From NCBI GenBank assembly GCA_947625495.1, contig CANQOQ010000004.1, positions 1 through 64,000 of the forward strand: a stretch of DNA of 64,000 bases, written 5' to 3'. Numbering within the stretch: the first letter of the stretch is position 1; each line of letters opens with the position of its first letter. The translations under genes were made by a program, and so were the position numbers. The stretch comes from Candidatus Gastranaerophilales bacterium (GTDB taxonomy: Bacteria; Cyanobacteriota; Vampirovibrionia; Gastranaerophilales; Gastranaerophilaceae). Shown piece by piece: positions 32,696 to 40,338 of the stretch. The notes under the pieces were generated by a model. It saw only the letters and a list, made by a program, of their open reading frames with translations, searched no databases and was not told where the DNA came from.

Positions 32696-32724
32696 ACTAT
32701 ATACATAAATTCAAAATTTTGCAA
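32696..32724 (-). promoter_or_regulatory. Promoter of the TPR-lipoprotein/lgt operon
   Basis: TTGCAA (32719-32724), 17-base spacer, TATAGT (32696-32701). A good sigma-70 match, in the gap that also serves the divergent ClpX-type zinc finger gene. Confidence 0.6.
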
Positions 32725-32777
32725 TATTTTTAAAATAGTATACAATATTTGGAGTAGATAATAAAAGAGATAAATAA

Positions 32778-33047
32778 ATGAGTGATTCAAAAAAAATAGT
32801 TTCGTTAAAAAATGCACGTCAAAAAACAAAAGAGACAAAAAAGGAAACAACGACTCCGGCTGAACCTGTTTATTGCAGTTTTTGCGGAAGACCAAATACT
32901 CAGGTTGTTAAAATGGTTCAGGGCCCCGGGGTTAATATTTGCTCCGAATGTACTATGATCGCCGTTCAATATCTGATTCTTGAAGATAAACTTCCTTCAA
33001 GTGAAGCTCAAAAAATCCTTGATATTTTCTGGAGTAAAATTAAATAA
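32778..33047 (+). CDS. ClpX-type C4 zinc-finger protein, 89 aa
   Basis: The small protein is basic at the N-terminus, then carries a ClpX-like C4 zinc finger ('YCSFCGRPNTQVVKMVQGP' and 'CSEC'). In ClpX this domain dimerises and binds adaptors and substrates; here it stands alone without an AAA+ domain. Perhaps an adaptor or a stand-alone competitor for ClpX partners. Its stop overlaps the start of the HEAT-like gene (TAATG). Confidence 0.8.
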   Translation: MSDSKKIVSLKNARQKTKETKKETTTPAEPVYCSFCGRPNTQVVKMVQGPGVNICSECTMIAVQYLILEDKLPSSEAQKILDIFWSKIK

Positions 33048-34687
33048 TGCATGACCTAACAAAACTACAAATCAGAGCAAAAGTTTTGTCTGTTATTTCT
33101 GAAATAAAATTGGTTAACGAATTTAGCGAAACTCTTTTGAATAAGTTTTGTTCCGAATTAATATCCATAGATGACAAAAATACCGTATTTGATATTCTAA
33201 TAAAAGAATATATAAAAACAAACGAAAATGAAGGTATTTTTATATCTTTTATCATTAAGAAACTGATTAATCCTGATTATATTGAACAGCAAGTATTTAA
33301 GTTACTTGAATCTGCTAATTATTCTGATGAAACAAAATATAAGCTGATTGAACTTTTAAAAACAGCGGGAATTCAATATGATTTTAATACACTGCCGCAG
33401 TATTTTGAGAAACCGTCTGAAATTCTTGATTCTGAGACAAAAAAATTGCTTGAAACAGCAGCTTATAATCCTGAGTCAATGTTAGATTTTCTTGACTTTG
33501 TTTCCGCAGTTAATGATAAAGATAAAAATCTGCTTTTGGATTCTTTAAAATCTGATTATTCAGGTGACATACTGGCAAATATAATTTATCCTGTTTTGCT
33601 CTCTGATTTTGATGATAATATCAAGATAAAAACAGCTGAGATACTGGGAGATTCTAAATCATCTCTTGCCATAGAACCTCTTCAATACATAATTAAAACT
33701 TCAGATAACAGTAATCTTGTTAAAATTTGCAACACCGGATTGAAAAAATTAAAATTATCAGGTGCATCTGAAGAAAAAGCAGATATATATTTTAAAAATA
33801 TAATAAAAAATTCATCACCTGCTGATTTCTTTACAACCATTCCTGATGGCGGAGCTAATCAGGCTCTTTTAATTTCAAGAATTACTAAAGAAAAAAAATA
33901 TTTACTTTCGGCTGTTGTAATTAACGATATAAACGGAATAACAGATTGTTTCGGATTTTATAATATTTCTCAAGCTGAAATGGTTAAAATTTTAGCTAAA
34001 TTTTATAAAACCGAAGGCAAATATAAAGTTCCGTCATCTTATGTAAAAACAAGAATAAATCACGCCGTTGATATTACTATAAAAAATAAACACCCGTTTC
34101 CTTATGAGTTTATTTGCTGGAATGTTCTTACTAAAGATATTGAACCATTAAATAATTCGCTTGAAGAAATCGTTAAAACACAATTACCATTAGCTGACAT
34201 TGATAAAAATACAATTATCGACACGCTTACAAAAGATTATTCTTTCAGATGGTATATTAAACCTAATGAAAACAATACTTTAAAAGAAATAACAGATAAA
34301 ATATACAGTAACGATAATATTGATATTAAAGAAATCAATAAACTTATAAAAGAAAATAAAAACATAATTTTTTCCGAAGAAATAAATAAAATATGGAAGG
34401 ATAAAATTCTTAATTGCATTTATTTACTTTATACTAATTACAAAAAACAAGATGCACAAGTTTTTCTTGCCATATTAAATAATGAGGAATATTTTGATTT
34501 ATTTAAAATTATAATAATTCAAAGGAGTATATTTAATCATTTTGCAGCATTAAAAGAAGCCTCAAAGGACACATTTTTTACCGCAAATATTTTTAGAAAA
34601 AAACAAAAAGAATCAGATAAAATAAACGTAAAAAAAGTAGAAACAATTATAGAAACATTAACAAAGAATTGGCTGAATGATGAATAG
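33047..34687 (+). CDS. HEAT-repeat-like protein, 546 aa
   Basis: Helical protein without signal or membrane segments. A HEAT-like unit is visible around residues 185-240 ('IKIKTAEILGDSKSSLAIEP'), so the protein probably folds as an alpha solenoid. The rest is unrecognised. It overlaps both its upstream neighbour (1 base) and ruvX (11 bases), indicating tight co-expression. Partner unknown. Confidence 0.7.
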   Translation: MHDLTKLQIRAKVLSVISEIKLVNEFSETLLNKFCSELISIDDKNTVFDILIKEYIKTNENEGIFISFIIKKLINPDYIEQQVFKLLESANYSDETKYKLIELLKTAGIQYDFNTLPQYFEKPSEILDSETKKLLETAAYNPESMLDFLDFVSAVNDKDKNLLLDSLKSDYSGDILANIIYPVLLSDFDDNIKIKTAEILGDSKSSLAIEPLQYIIKTSDNSNLVKICNTGLKKLKLSGASEEKADIYFKNIIKNSSPADFFTTIPDGGANQALLISRITKEKKYLLSAVVINDINGITDCFGFYNISQAEMVKILAKFYKTEGKYKVPSSYVKTRINHAVDITIKNKHPFPYEFICWNVLTKDIEPLNNSLEEIVKTQLPLADIDKNTIIDTLTKDYSFRWYIKPNENNTLKEITDKIYSNDNIDIKEINKLIKENKNIIFSEEINKIWKDKILNCIYLLYTNYKKQDAQVFLAILNNEEYFDLFKIIIIQRSIFNHFAALKEASKDTFFTANIFRKKQKESDKINVKKVETIIETLTKNWLNDE

Positions 34688-35084
34688 AATAATAGGATTA
34701 GATATAGGAACAAAAAGAATAGGGATAGCAATGAGCGATGCAACGGGTATTATAGCTCAGCCAGTTGAAACTATACCCAGAGAGCCCGAAAGTAATGCAA
34801 TTGAAAAAATTAAAACAATTTGTAAAAATAACGGTGTAAAAATAATAGTAGCAGGTCTTCCTAAAAATATGAATAATACTATAGGGGAACAAGCTAAAGA
34901 TTGTATTGAATTTGCAAATAATTTCAAATCAGAATATGAAATAATATTTGAAGATGAAAGACTTACCAGCAGACAAGCCGAATATATACTTAATCAAACA
35001 GGAAGAAAATACACTAAAAACAAACAGCTTGTTGACTTAAAAAGTGCCTGTATAATTTTACAACAGTATTTAGACAGAAAGTGA
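34677..35084 (+). CDS. ruvX: Putative pre-16S rRNA nuclease / Holliday resolvase-like RuvX (YqgF)
   Basis: RNase H-fold protein that in E. coli trims the 5' end of pre-16S rRNA. N-terminal 'IIGLDIGTKRIGIAMSDATG' holds the first catalytic Asp; 'IIVAGLPKNM' and 'FEDERLTSRQAE' complete the family pattern. At 135 aa it is full length. Two adjacent ATGs (34677 and 34680) are possible starts. Followed by a DUF1292 gene, the pairing also found in Firmicutes (yrrK-yrzB). Confidence 0.92.
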   Translation: MMNRIIGLDIGTKRIGIAMSDATGIIAQPVETIPREPESNAIEKIKTICKNNGVKIIVAGLPKNMNNTIGEQAKDCIEFANNFKSEYEIIFEDERLTSRQAEYILNQTGRKYTKNKQLVDLKSACIILQQYLDRK

Positions 35085-35091
35085 GAAAAAA

Positions 35092-35361
35092 ATGGCTGAT
35101 ACAAATGAACAAATTATTGAAACATTTGATGAAGAAGGAAACAAAATTTCTTTTGAATTATTAGATATTGTTAGTGTTGATGACATAGAATATGCGCTTC
35201 TTCTTCCTGTTGATGAAAGAAATAAAGAAGACGGTGAGATTCTTGTAATGCGATTAAAGAAAGACGGCGAAGAATTTTCTTTTGAAGTAATAGAAAATGA
35301 CGATGAATTCAACAAAGTTGCTCAATATATTGAAGAAATTGAAGATGAAATAGATGAATAA
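35092..35361 (+). CDS. DUF1292 family protein (YrzB-like)
   Basis: An acidic 89-aa protein with 'DEEGNKISFELLDIV' and 'YALLLPVDE' followed by a beta hairpin and 'NDDEFNKVAQYIEE', the DUF1292 pattern. No biochemical role is known to me. It is the last gene of the operon that starts at 32778, and is convergent with gdhA. Confidence 0.85.
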   Translation: MADTNEQIIETFDEEGNKISFELLDIVSVDDIEYALLLPVDERNKEDGEILVMRLKKDGEEFSFEVIENDDEFNKVAQYIEEIEDEIDE

Positions 35362-35367
35362 TCTAAA

Positions 35368-36744
35368 TTAAATAATACCTTGAGCAATCATTGCCTCTGA
35401 TACTTTTTCAAATGCAGCAATATTGGCACCTGCCACATAATTTGTACCCAAATTATATTCTTCATCAGCATTTTTACATTGCTTGAAAATGCTAATCATA
35501 ATATTTTCAAGTTTTTTATCAACATCCTCAAAAGACCAGTATTCACGCATTGAATTTTGGCTCATTTCAAGAGCAGATGTAGCAACACCGCCTGCATTAG
35601 CAGCCTTTCCCGGAGCGAGAAGGACGTTATTTTTTAGGAAATACTCAACAGCTTCATTTGTACAAGGCATATTAGCACCTTCACCAACGGCTATAATTCC
35701 GTTTTCAACCAAGAGTTCGGCTGTTTTTAAGTTTATGTCATTTTGAGTTGCACAAGGCAGAACTATATCTGCCTTAATTTTATAAACAGAAGGGATATCA
35801 GAATTATTCTCGTTGTATTGAGCATCGGGTATATAATTTAAATAATCCTTAATTCTTCCTCTTTTAACTTCTTTTATATCTTTAATAACATCAATATTTA
35901 TACCGTTTTTATCATATATAGAGCCGTTTGAATCACTCATGGCAACAACATTTGCTCCGAGTTTTTGAGCCTTCTCACAAGCGTAAATAGCAACATTTCC
36001 GCTGCCTGAAATTATAACTGTTTTTCCGTCAAGAGAAATATTATTAGCATTAAGCATTTCTCTCATAAAATACAATAGACCATAACCCGTAGCTTCTTTT
36101 CTCACAAGAGAACCGCCATACTCAAGCCCCTTACCGGTTAATACACCTGCTTCATAAGCATTTCTGATTTTTCTGAACTGTCCGAATAAGAACCCGATTT
36201 CTCTTGCACCTACACCTATATCACCCGCAGGAATATCAACGTCCTGACCTATATATTTTTGAAGTTCAGTCATAAAACTTTGGCAAAACCGCATAATTTC
36301 CATATCGGATTTACCCTTCGGGTCAAAGTCGCTTCCGCCCTTGCCTCCGCCTATAGGACGGGTTGTAAGTGCATTTTTAAATATTTGTTCAAATGCCAAA
36401 AATTTCATTATACTTTGATTTACAGTCGGATGAAATCTAAGCCCGCCTTTATATGGCCCGATTGAAGCATTAAATTGAACTCTATATCCTCTGTTTACTC
36501 TAACCTGTCCTTTATCATCAACCCATGGAACTCTAAAGGATATAATTCTTTCAGGTTCAATCAGTCTTTCTAACAGAGCTGCTTCTTTATATTTTTTTTC
36601 ATTTTTTATAATTACCGGTTCAAGCGACATTAAAACTTCTTTTACTGCCTGTATAAATTCTATTTCATTTGAGTTTTTTTCTTCTATTTGTTTTAAAACG
36701 TTATTTATATATTCCGACTTAATTTTTTCTTCACTGCCAACCAT
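35368..36744 (-). CDS. gdhA: Glutamate dehydrogenase (NADP type)
   Basis: Assimilates ammonia into glutamate. Hexameric GDH of about 458 aa with 'RGYRVQFNASIGPYKGGLRF', the catalytic-Lys region 'RPIGGGKGGSDFDPKGKSD' and the Rossmann fingerprint 'VIISGSGNVAIYA'. The frame extends to an ATG at 36756, but that ATG itself supplies the GGAG ribosome site for the ATG at 36744, 6 bases downstream, which I take as the start. Its promoter lies in the 18-bp gap plus the amidase gene's end, so it may be read with the amidase. Confidence 0.95.
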   Translation of the reverse strand: MVGSEEKIKSEYINNVLKQIEEKNSNEIEFIQAVKEVLMSLEPVIIKNEKKYKEAALLERLIEPERIISFRVPWVDDKGQVRVNRGYRVQFNASIGPYKGGLRFHPTVNQSIMKFLAFEQIFKNALTTRPIGGGKGGSDFDPKGKSDMEIMRFCQSFMTELQKYIGQDVDIPAGDIGVGAREIGFLFGQFRKIRNAYEAGVLTGKGLEYGGSLVRKEATGYGLLYFMREMLNANNISLDGKTVIISGSGNVAIYACEKAQKLGANVVAMSDSNGSIYDKNGINIDVIKDIKEVKRGRIKDYLNYIPDAQYNENNSDIPSVYKIKADIVLPCATQNDINLKTAELLVENGIIAVGEGANMPCTNEAVEYFLKNNVLLAPGKAANAGGVATSALEMSQNSMREYWSFEDVDKKLENIMISIFKQCKNADEEYNLGTNYVAGANIAAFEKVSEAMIAQGII

Positions 36745-36762
36745 AAAATTCTCCATATAGAT

Positions 36763-38175
36763 TTATTGTGTTATTATATCATAATTTTTTTTATTCAAAG
36801 ATAATATAAATTCTTCAAGACTTTTCTTTATAGACTCGGCGGTTTTTTGTTGAAATTCCTTTGTCTGCATTAATATATATTCATCGGGATTTATCATATA
36901 TGCAGCTTCTATTAAAACAGAGATGGGATTTGAAGCTCGGGTCAATACCAGACTTGATTTATGTATGCCGTTATCTTTCAGATTCAAATCTTTTGATAAA
37001 TTATTTTTAATAATTGAAGCAAGTTTTAATGCGTTATTATTATAATAATAAACTTCGGTTCCGTGAGTAATATATGGATTAGCCCCCTGAGGAAGTGAAT
37101 TGTTATGAATACTTACCGATATAAATGCATTATTTGCCTTAGCCTTATCAACTCTTTCATACAAACCTAAAAAATGGTCATGATATCTTGTATAAGAAAC
37201 AATAGCTCCCGATTCTCTAAGCAAATTAATAAGGTTTTTAGCTATAGCTAAATTAATTTCTTTTTCACCAACCCTTGTAGGTCCGACAGCACCTTTATCA
37301 TGCCCGCCATGACCTGCATCAATGTAAATTCTTACACCATATAAGGGGGATTTATTTTTTTTAATTTCGGGAGTTTTTGCTATTTTAAGAACTAAATCTC
37401 CGTCTATATATGAAGCATCATAACCTAATACAGGTTTTTTAATGTTAATATCATATTCAAAATTATTATTTTTTCCTTCCGTAGAATACATTACAAGCTT
37501 TAATTTGTCTTCATATTGACTCAAGATAAAAGGAACGGGATATGTAGTTTGAATCCTTATATAATTGTATAATTCATCACTGTCTTTTTTTATTTTGCCG
37601 ATTTTAGCAAGTTGTTTTTTTTCGACAATAATAGGTTTAGACAAATTAGATTTATGTATCCAAAAATCATTTCCGCTGTTTTTATCAATTTTATAAAAAT
37701 CGCCTTGCCTTCCTGATAGGTATAAAACAACTCCTTTAGGAAGCTCTGCAATTCTTGTTGAAGCGGTTGTTGCTCTTTTTCTGATTACGGCATAATCTTT
37801 TACTGTCTTTGCATATAATAATCTTCCGTTTTCATTGGGAATAAAAGCAGGTAAATGAGAATTCGTCTTTGATATTAAATAATTTATTTTATAATTTTCA
37901 ACATGCTTTTTTCCGCTTTTAGATATTTCTTCAATAACAATTTTATTTTCATTTTTTTTTAAAGGAATAACATGAACAAAAAAATTATCATTCCAAATTT
38001 TAACGGGTTCTTTATTAATATATAAAGCAGCTCCAGACTTTACACTGCCAAATACATAAGAAGAAGAAGCACTTGTATTTGATATTTTTGAACTCGGATA
38101 CACTATGTCCAATGCGTTTGCTGATTGTTGAAAAATAAATAATAAACTTAAAATTAAAACTAATAACCTATTCAT
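36763..38175 (-). CDS. Secreted N-acetylmuramoyl-L-alanine amidase (Amidase_3)
   Basis: Cleaves the bond between MurNAc and the stem peptide in peptidoglycan. The start is the ATG at 38175, which gives a signal peptide ('LLVLILSLLFIFQQSANA'); a longer frame upstream is spurious. Order: signal peptide, AMIN-like and bacterial SH3-like regions ('YAVIRKRATTASTRIAELP'), then the C-terminal catalytic domain with zinc ligands in 'IDAGHGGHDKGAVG', Glu in 'VGEKEINLAIAK' and His in 'VSIHNN', plus the catalytic Glu in 'SVLIEAAYM'. At 470 aa it resembles AmiC-type septum-splitting enzymes. Confidence 0.92.
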   Translation of the reverse strand: MNRLLVLILSLLFIFQQSANALDIVYPSSKISNTSASSSYVFGSVKSGAALYINKEPVKIWNDNFFVHVIPLKKNENKIVIEEISKSGKKHVENYKINYLISKTNSHLPAFIPNENGRLLYAKTVKDYAVIRKRATTASTRIAELPKGVVLYLSGRQGDFYKIDKNSGNDFWIHKSNLSKPIIVEKKQLAKIGKIKKDSDELYNYIRIQTTYPVPFILSQYEDKLKLVMYSTEGKNNNFEYDINIKKPVLGYDASYIDGDLVLKIAKTPEIKKNKSPLYGVRIYIDAGHGGHDKGAVGPTRVGEKEINLAIAKNLINLLRESGAIVSYTRYHDHFLGLYERVDKAKANNAFISVSIHNNSLPQGANPYITHGTEVYYYNNNALKLASIIKNNLSKDLNLKDNGIHKSSLVLTRASNPISVLIEAAYMINPDEYILMQTKEFQQKTAESIKKSLEEFILSLNKKNYDIITQ

Positions 38176-38301
38176 ACTATTAAATATAGAATATATTAAA
38201 CTAATAATCAATAAAATATTAATATAAACAACCTTGCTACGATGATGTAAAAAATAGTATAATGAACTAAAATAAAATTTGTAAATGAAAAAATATGAAA
38301 A

Positions 38302-39597
38302 ATGGAAAACAATAAAGTAGAAGTAATTATTGTAGGGGCAGGACCCGCAGGAGCAAGTGCGGCAATTACACTGGCAAGGGCGGGGAAAAAAGTTTTGCTG
38401 GCGGATAGAGCCGATAATGCAGGAGATAAGAATGTATTCGGCGGAACAATATATGCTAAACAAACAGCGGAAATATACCCTAATTTTTGGGAAACAGCAC
38501 CGGTTGAAAGAGCTGTAACCGAACAAAAGATTTTTATGCTGACCGATTGTGATTCAGTACAGTTCGGCTATAAATATGCTTCTAAAGCTTCATATAAAGC
38601 TTTTACCGTTAAACGTTCAAATTGGGACAGATGGTGTGTTGAACAAGCTCAAAAAGAAGGTGCTTATTTTGCACCTAAAACTCTCGTTAAAGAACTTTTA
38701 ATTGAAAACGGAAAAGTTGTCGGGGTTCAAACAGAATTTGAAAAATTTTATTCCGATATAGTAATTATTGCAGACGGTGTTAATTCGCTTTTAGCTAAAC
38801 AAATCGGGTTAAGAAATGAAATTAAAGATAAAGACGTTTCTTTAAGTGTTAAAGAAGTTATAGAAATACCAAAAGAAAATTTGCAGGATCGTTTTAATAT
38901 TGATGATGAAGACGGATGTGCGTGTAAGATTTTAGGCGGCCCGTTAAAAGATATTATGGCTCTGGGCTTTATGTGCACCAATAAAAATTCAATAGCCCTC
39001 GGGTATTCTGTCAGTATTGACGAATTAAAAAAACACAACATTAAACCTTATGAATTATTGGAAGAATTAAAAGAACATCCGACCATTGCAAGTTACATTA
39101 AGGGCGGAAAAACAATAGAATATTCTTCTCATTTAATTCCGGAAGGCGGATATAATTGTATACCAAAGGTCTATGATAACAGAGTATTGGTTGCAGGTGA
39201 TGCGGCAATGTTTGTAAATAATATACATTTTGAAGGAACAAATCTTGCCATGCTAAGCGGTAAGCTTGCAGCAGAAACAGCAATAGAAGCACTTAATTTG
39301 AGCGATTGTTCCGCTTCCGTCTTATGCAGATACTACAAAAAACTTGAAAATAGTATCCTTATAAAGGATTTAAGAACTCACAGAAATACAATTGACGTCA
39401 TAAGAAAAAATATACATACTCTGACTTCATTGTATCCCGAACTGGCTTGTGATTTCTTTGATTTGCTGACCTCTGCGGATGAAATACCCAAAAGAGCTAA
39501 ATATAGAAAATTCCTCTCTAAATTTATTAAATCGCGAGGAATAACAGCTTCTATTCCTTTTGTATTTTTAGCAATGGAGAAATGTTTCAAAAAATGA
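38302..39597 (+). CDS. fixC: FixC-like FAD oxidoreductase (ETF:quinone oxidoreductase family)
   Basis: Accepts electrons from an electron-transfer flavoprotein and passes them on. FAD fingerprint 'VIIVGAGPAGASAAITLA', mid-protein 'VVGVQTEFEKF', and the 'VLVAGDAAMFVN' motif near residue 300. It is 431 aa, the FixC length without the fused ferredoxin domain, which is separate as FixX downstream (16-base overlap). The ETF subunits FixA and FixB are not nearby. Confidence 0.9.
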   Translation: MENNKVEVIIVGAGPAGASAAITLARAGKKVLLADRADNAGDKNVFGGTIYAKQTAEIYPNFWETAPVERAVTEQKIFMLTDCDSVQFGYKYASKASYKAFTVKRSNWDRWCVEQAQKEGAYFAPKTLVKELLIENGKVVGVQTEFEKFYSDIVIIADGVNSLLAKQIGLRNEIKDKDVSLSVKEVIEIPKENLQDRFNIDDEDGCACKILGGPLKDIMALGFMCTNKNSIALGYSVSIDELKKHNIKPYELLEELKEHPTIASYIKGGKTIEYSSHLIPEGGYNCIPKVYDNRVLVAGDAAMFVNNIHFEGTNLAMLSGKLAAETAIEALNLSDCSASVLCRYYKKLENSILIKDLRTHRNTIDVIRKNIHTLTSLYPELACDFFDLLTSADEIPKRAKYRKFLSKFIKSRGITASIPFVFLAMEKCFKK

Positions 39598-39869
39598 ATC
39601 TTGATGAAAAATTAGCAACATTAAAATATAATAAGGATAATGAAAGTCATTTATCCGTTGATGAAGATGTATGTATCAGATGTAAAGAAAAACCATGCAC
39701 TTTTATTTGCCCCGCTAATGTATATGAATGGAATGAAGAAAAGTGTATAATGACTATAAGATACGAAAATTGTCTGGAATGCGGAGCTTGTAAAATAGCT
39801 TGCGAAAAAAATAATATAACTTGGCGTTACCCAAACGGCGGATATGGTGTAAAATATAAAAACGGTTAG
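39582..39869 (+). CDS. fixX: FixX-like ferredoxin
   Basis: A 95-aa ferredoxin-like partner of FixC. Cysteines in 'CIRCKEKPCTFICPANVY' and 'CLECGACKIACE' can hold the cluster, and the C-terminal 'WRYPNGGYGVKYKNG' is the FixX signature. The start at 39582 overlaps fixC; an ATG at 39594 is an alternative. Confidence 0.9.
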   Translation: MFQKMNLDEKLATLKYNKDNESHLSVDEDVCIRCKEKPCTFICPANVYEWNEEKCIMTIRYENCLECGACKIACEKNNITWRYPNGGYGVKYKNG

Positions 39870-39885
39870 TAAAGTGAGGTATCCT

Positions 39886-40323
39886 ATGAAAGAAGAATAC
39901 AGCAATCAAAACAGAAGATGGTATGATAAAGATCCTATATTATCACGTTCAATGAAAACATTGGAAGCCTCTGATGATGAAACACAGATTAAAGTTGCTC
40001 TTAATCTTATAAAAATTATTGTTGAACACAATCTTGCTTTCAGCGAATATACTGATGTTAATGAAATAATAGAAGCCGTTGAAGAAGGCATGGATACAAG
40101 AGCTAATTCCAGATGGTATGACATAGACAGAACCGTCAGAGCTGCTATTAATATGCTTCAAAATTCACCTGCCGAAACACAAAAAATTATTGCAAAAGAA
40201 ATGGCTAAAATAGTTATTGATAAAATTAAAGAAGATAAAGACATTGAAGAATTGAAAAAGGAATTGGAACAGGAAAATTTATTTGATGATTCTTCCGATG
40301 ATTTTTACAACAATAAAGAATAA
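39886..40323 (+). CDS. Two-repeat acidic protein, 145 aa
   Basis: Unknown family. It is made of two related helical units: 'RRWYDKDPILSRSMKTLE' with 'TQIKVALNLIKIIVEHN', and 'SRWYDIDRTVRAAINML' with 'TQKIIAKEMAKIVIDKI'. Each begins with the same RWYD motif, so an internal duplication is clear. An acidic tail follows. The ATG at 39886 has GAGG 6 bases upstream; the frame continues to a GTG at 39874. It lies between fixX and recJ; no function can be inferred. Confidence 0.8.
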   Translation: MKEEYSNQNRRWYDKDPILSRSMKTLEASDDETQIKVALNLIKIIVEHNLAFSEYTDVNEIIEAVEEGMDTRANSRWYDIDRTVRAAINMLQNSPAETQKIIAKEMAKIVIDKIKEDKDIEELKKELEQENLFDDSSDDFYNNKE

Positions 40324-40338
40324 AGTCCGGAATTAATA

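Noticed and set aside
32605-32700. The GAGGAAGCAGCC string on the minus strand recalls the SRP (4.5S) RNA core.
   Set aside because: The tetraloop and its flanking bases (CCGGAAGG in normal SRP RNA) are missing and no long terminal helix forms. I treat it as a leader of the lipoprotein operon.
38176-38526. Long N-terminal extension of the amidase frame.
   Set aside because: It is antisense to fixC and would put the signal peptide inside the protein.
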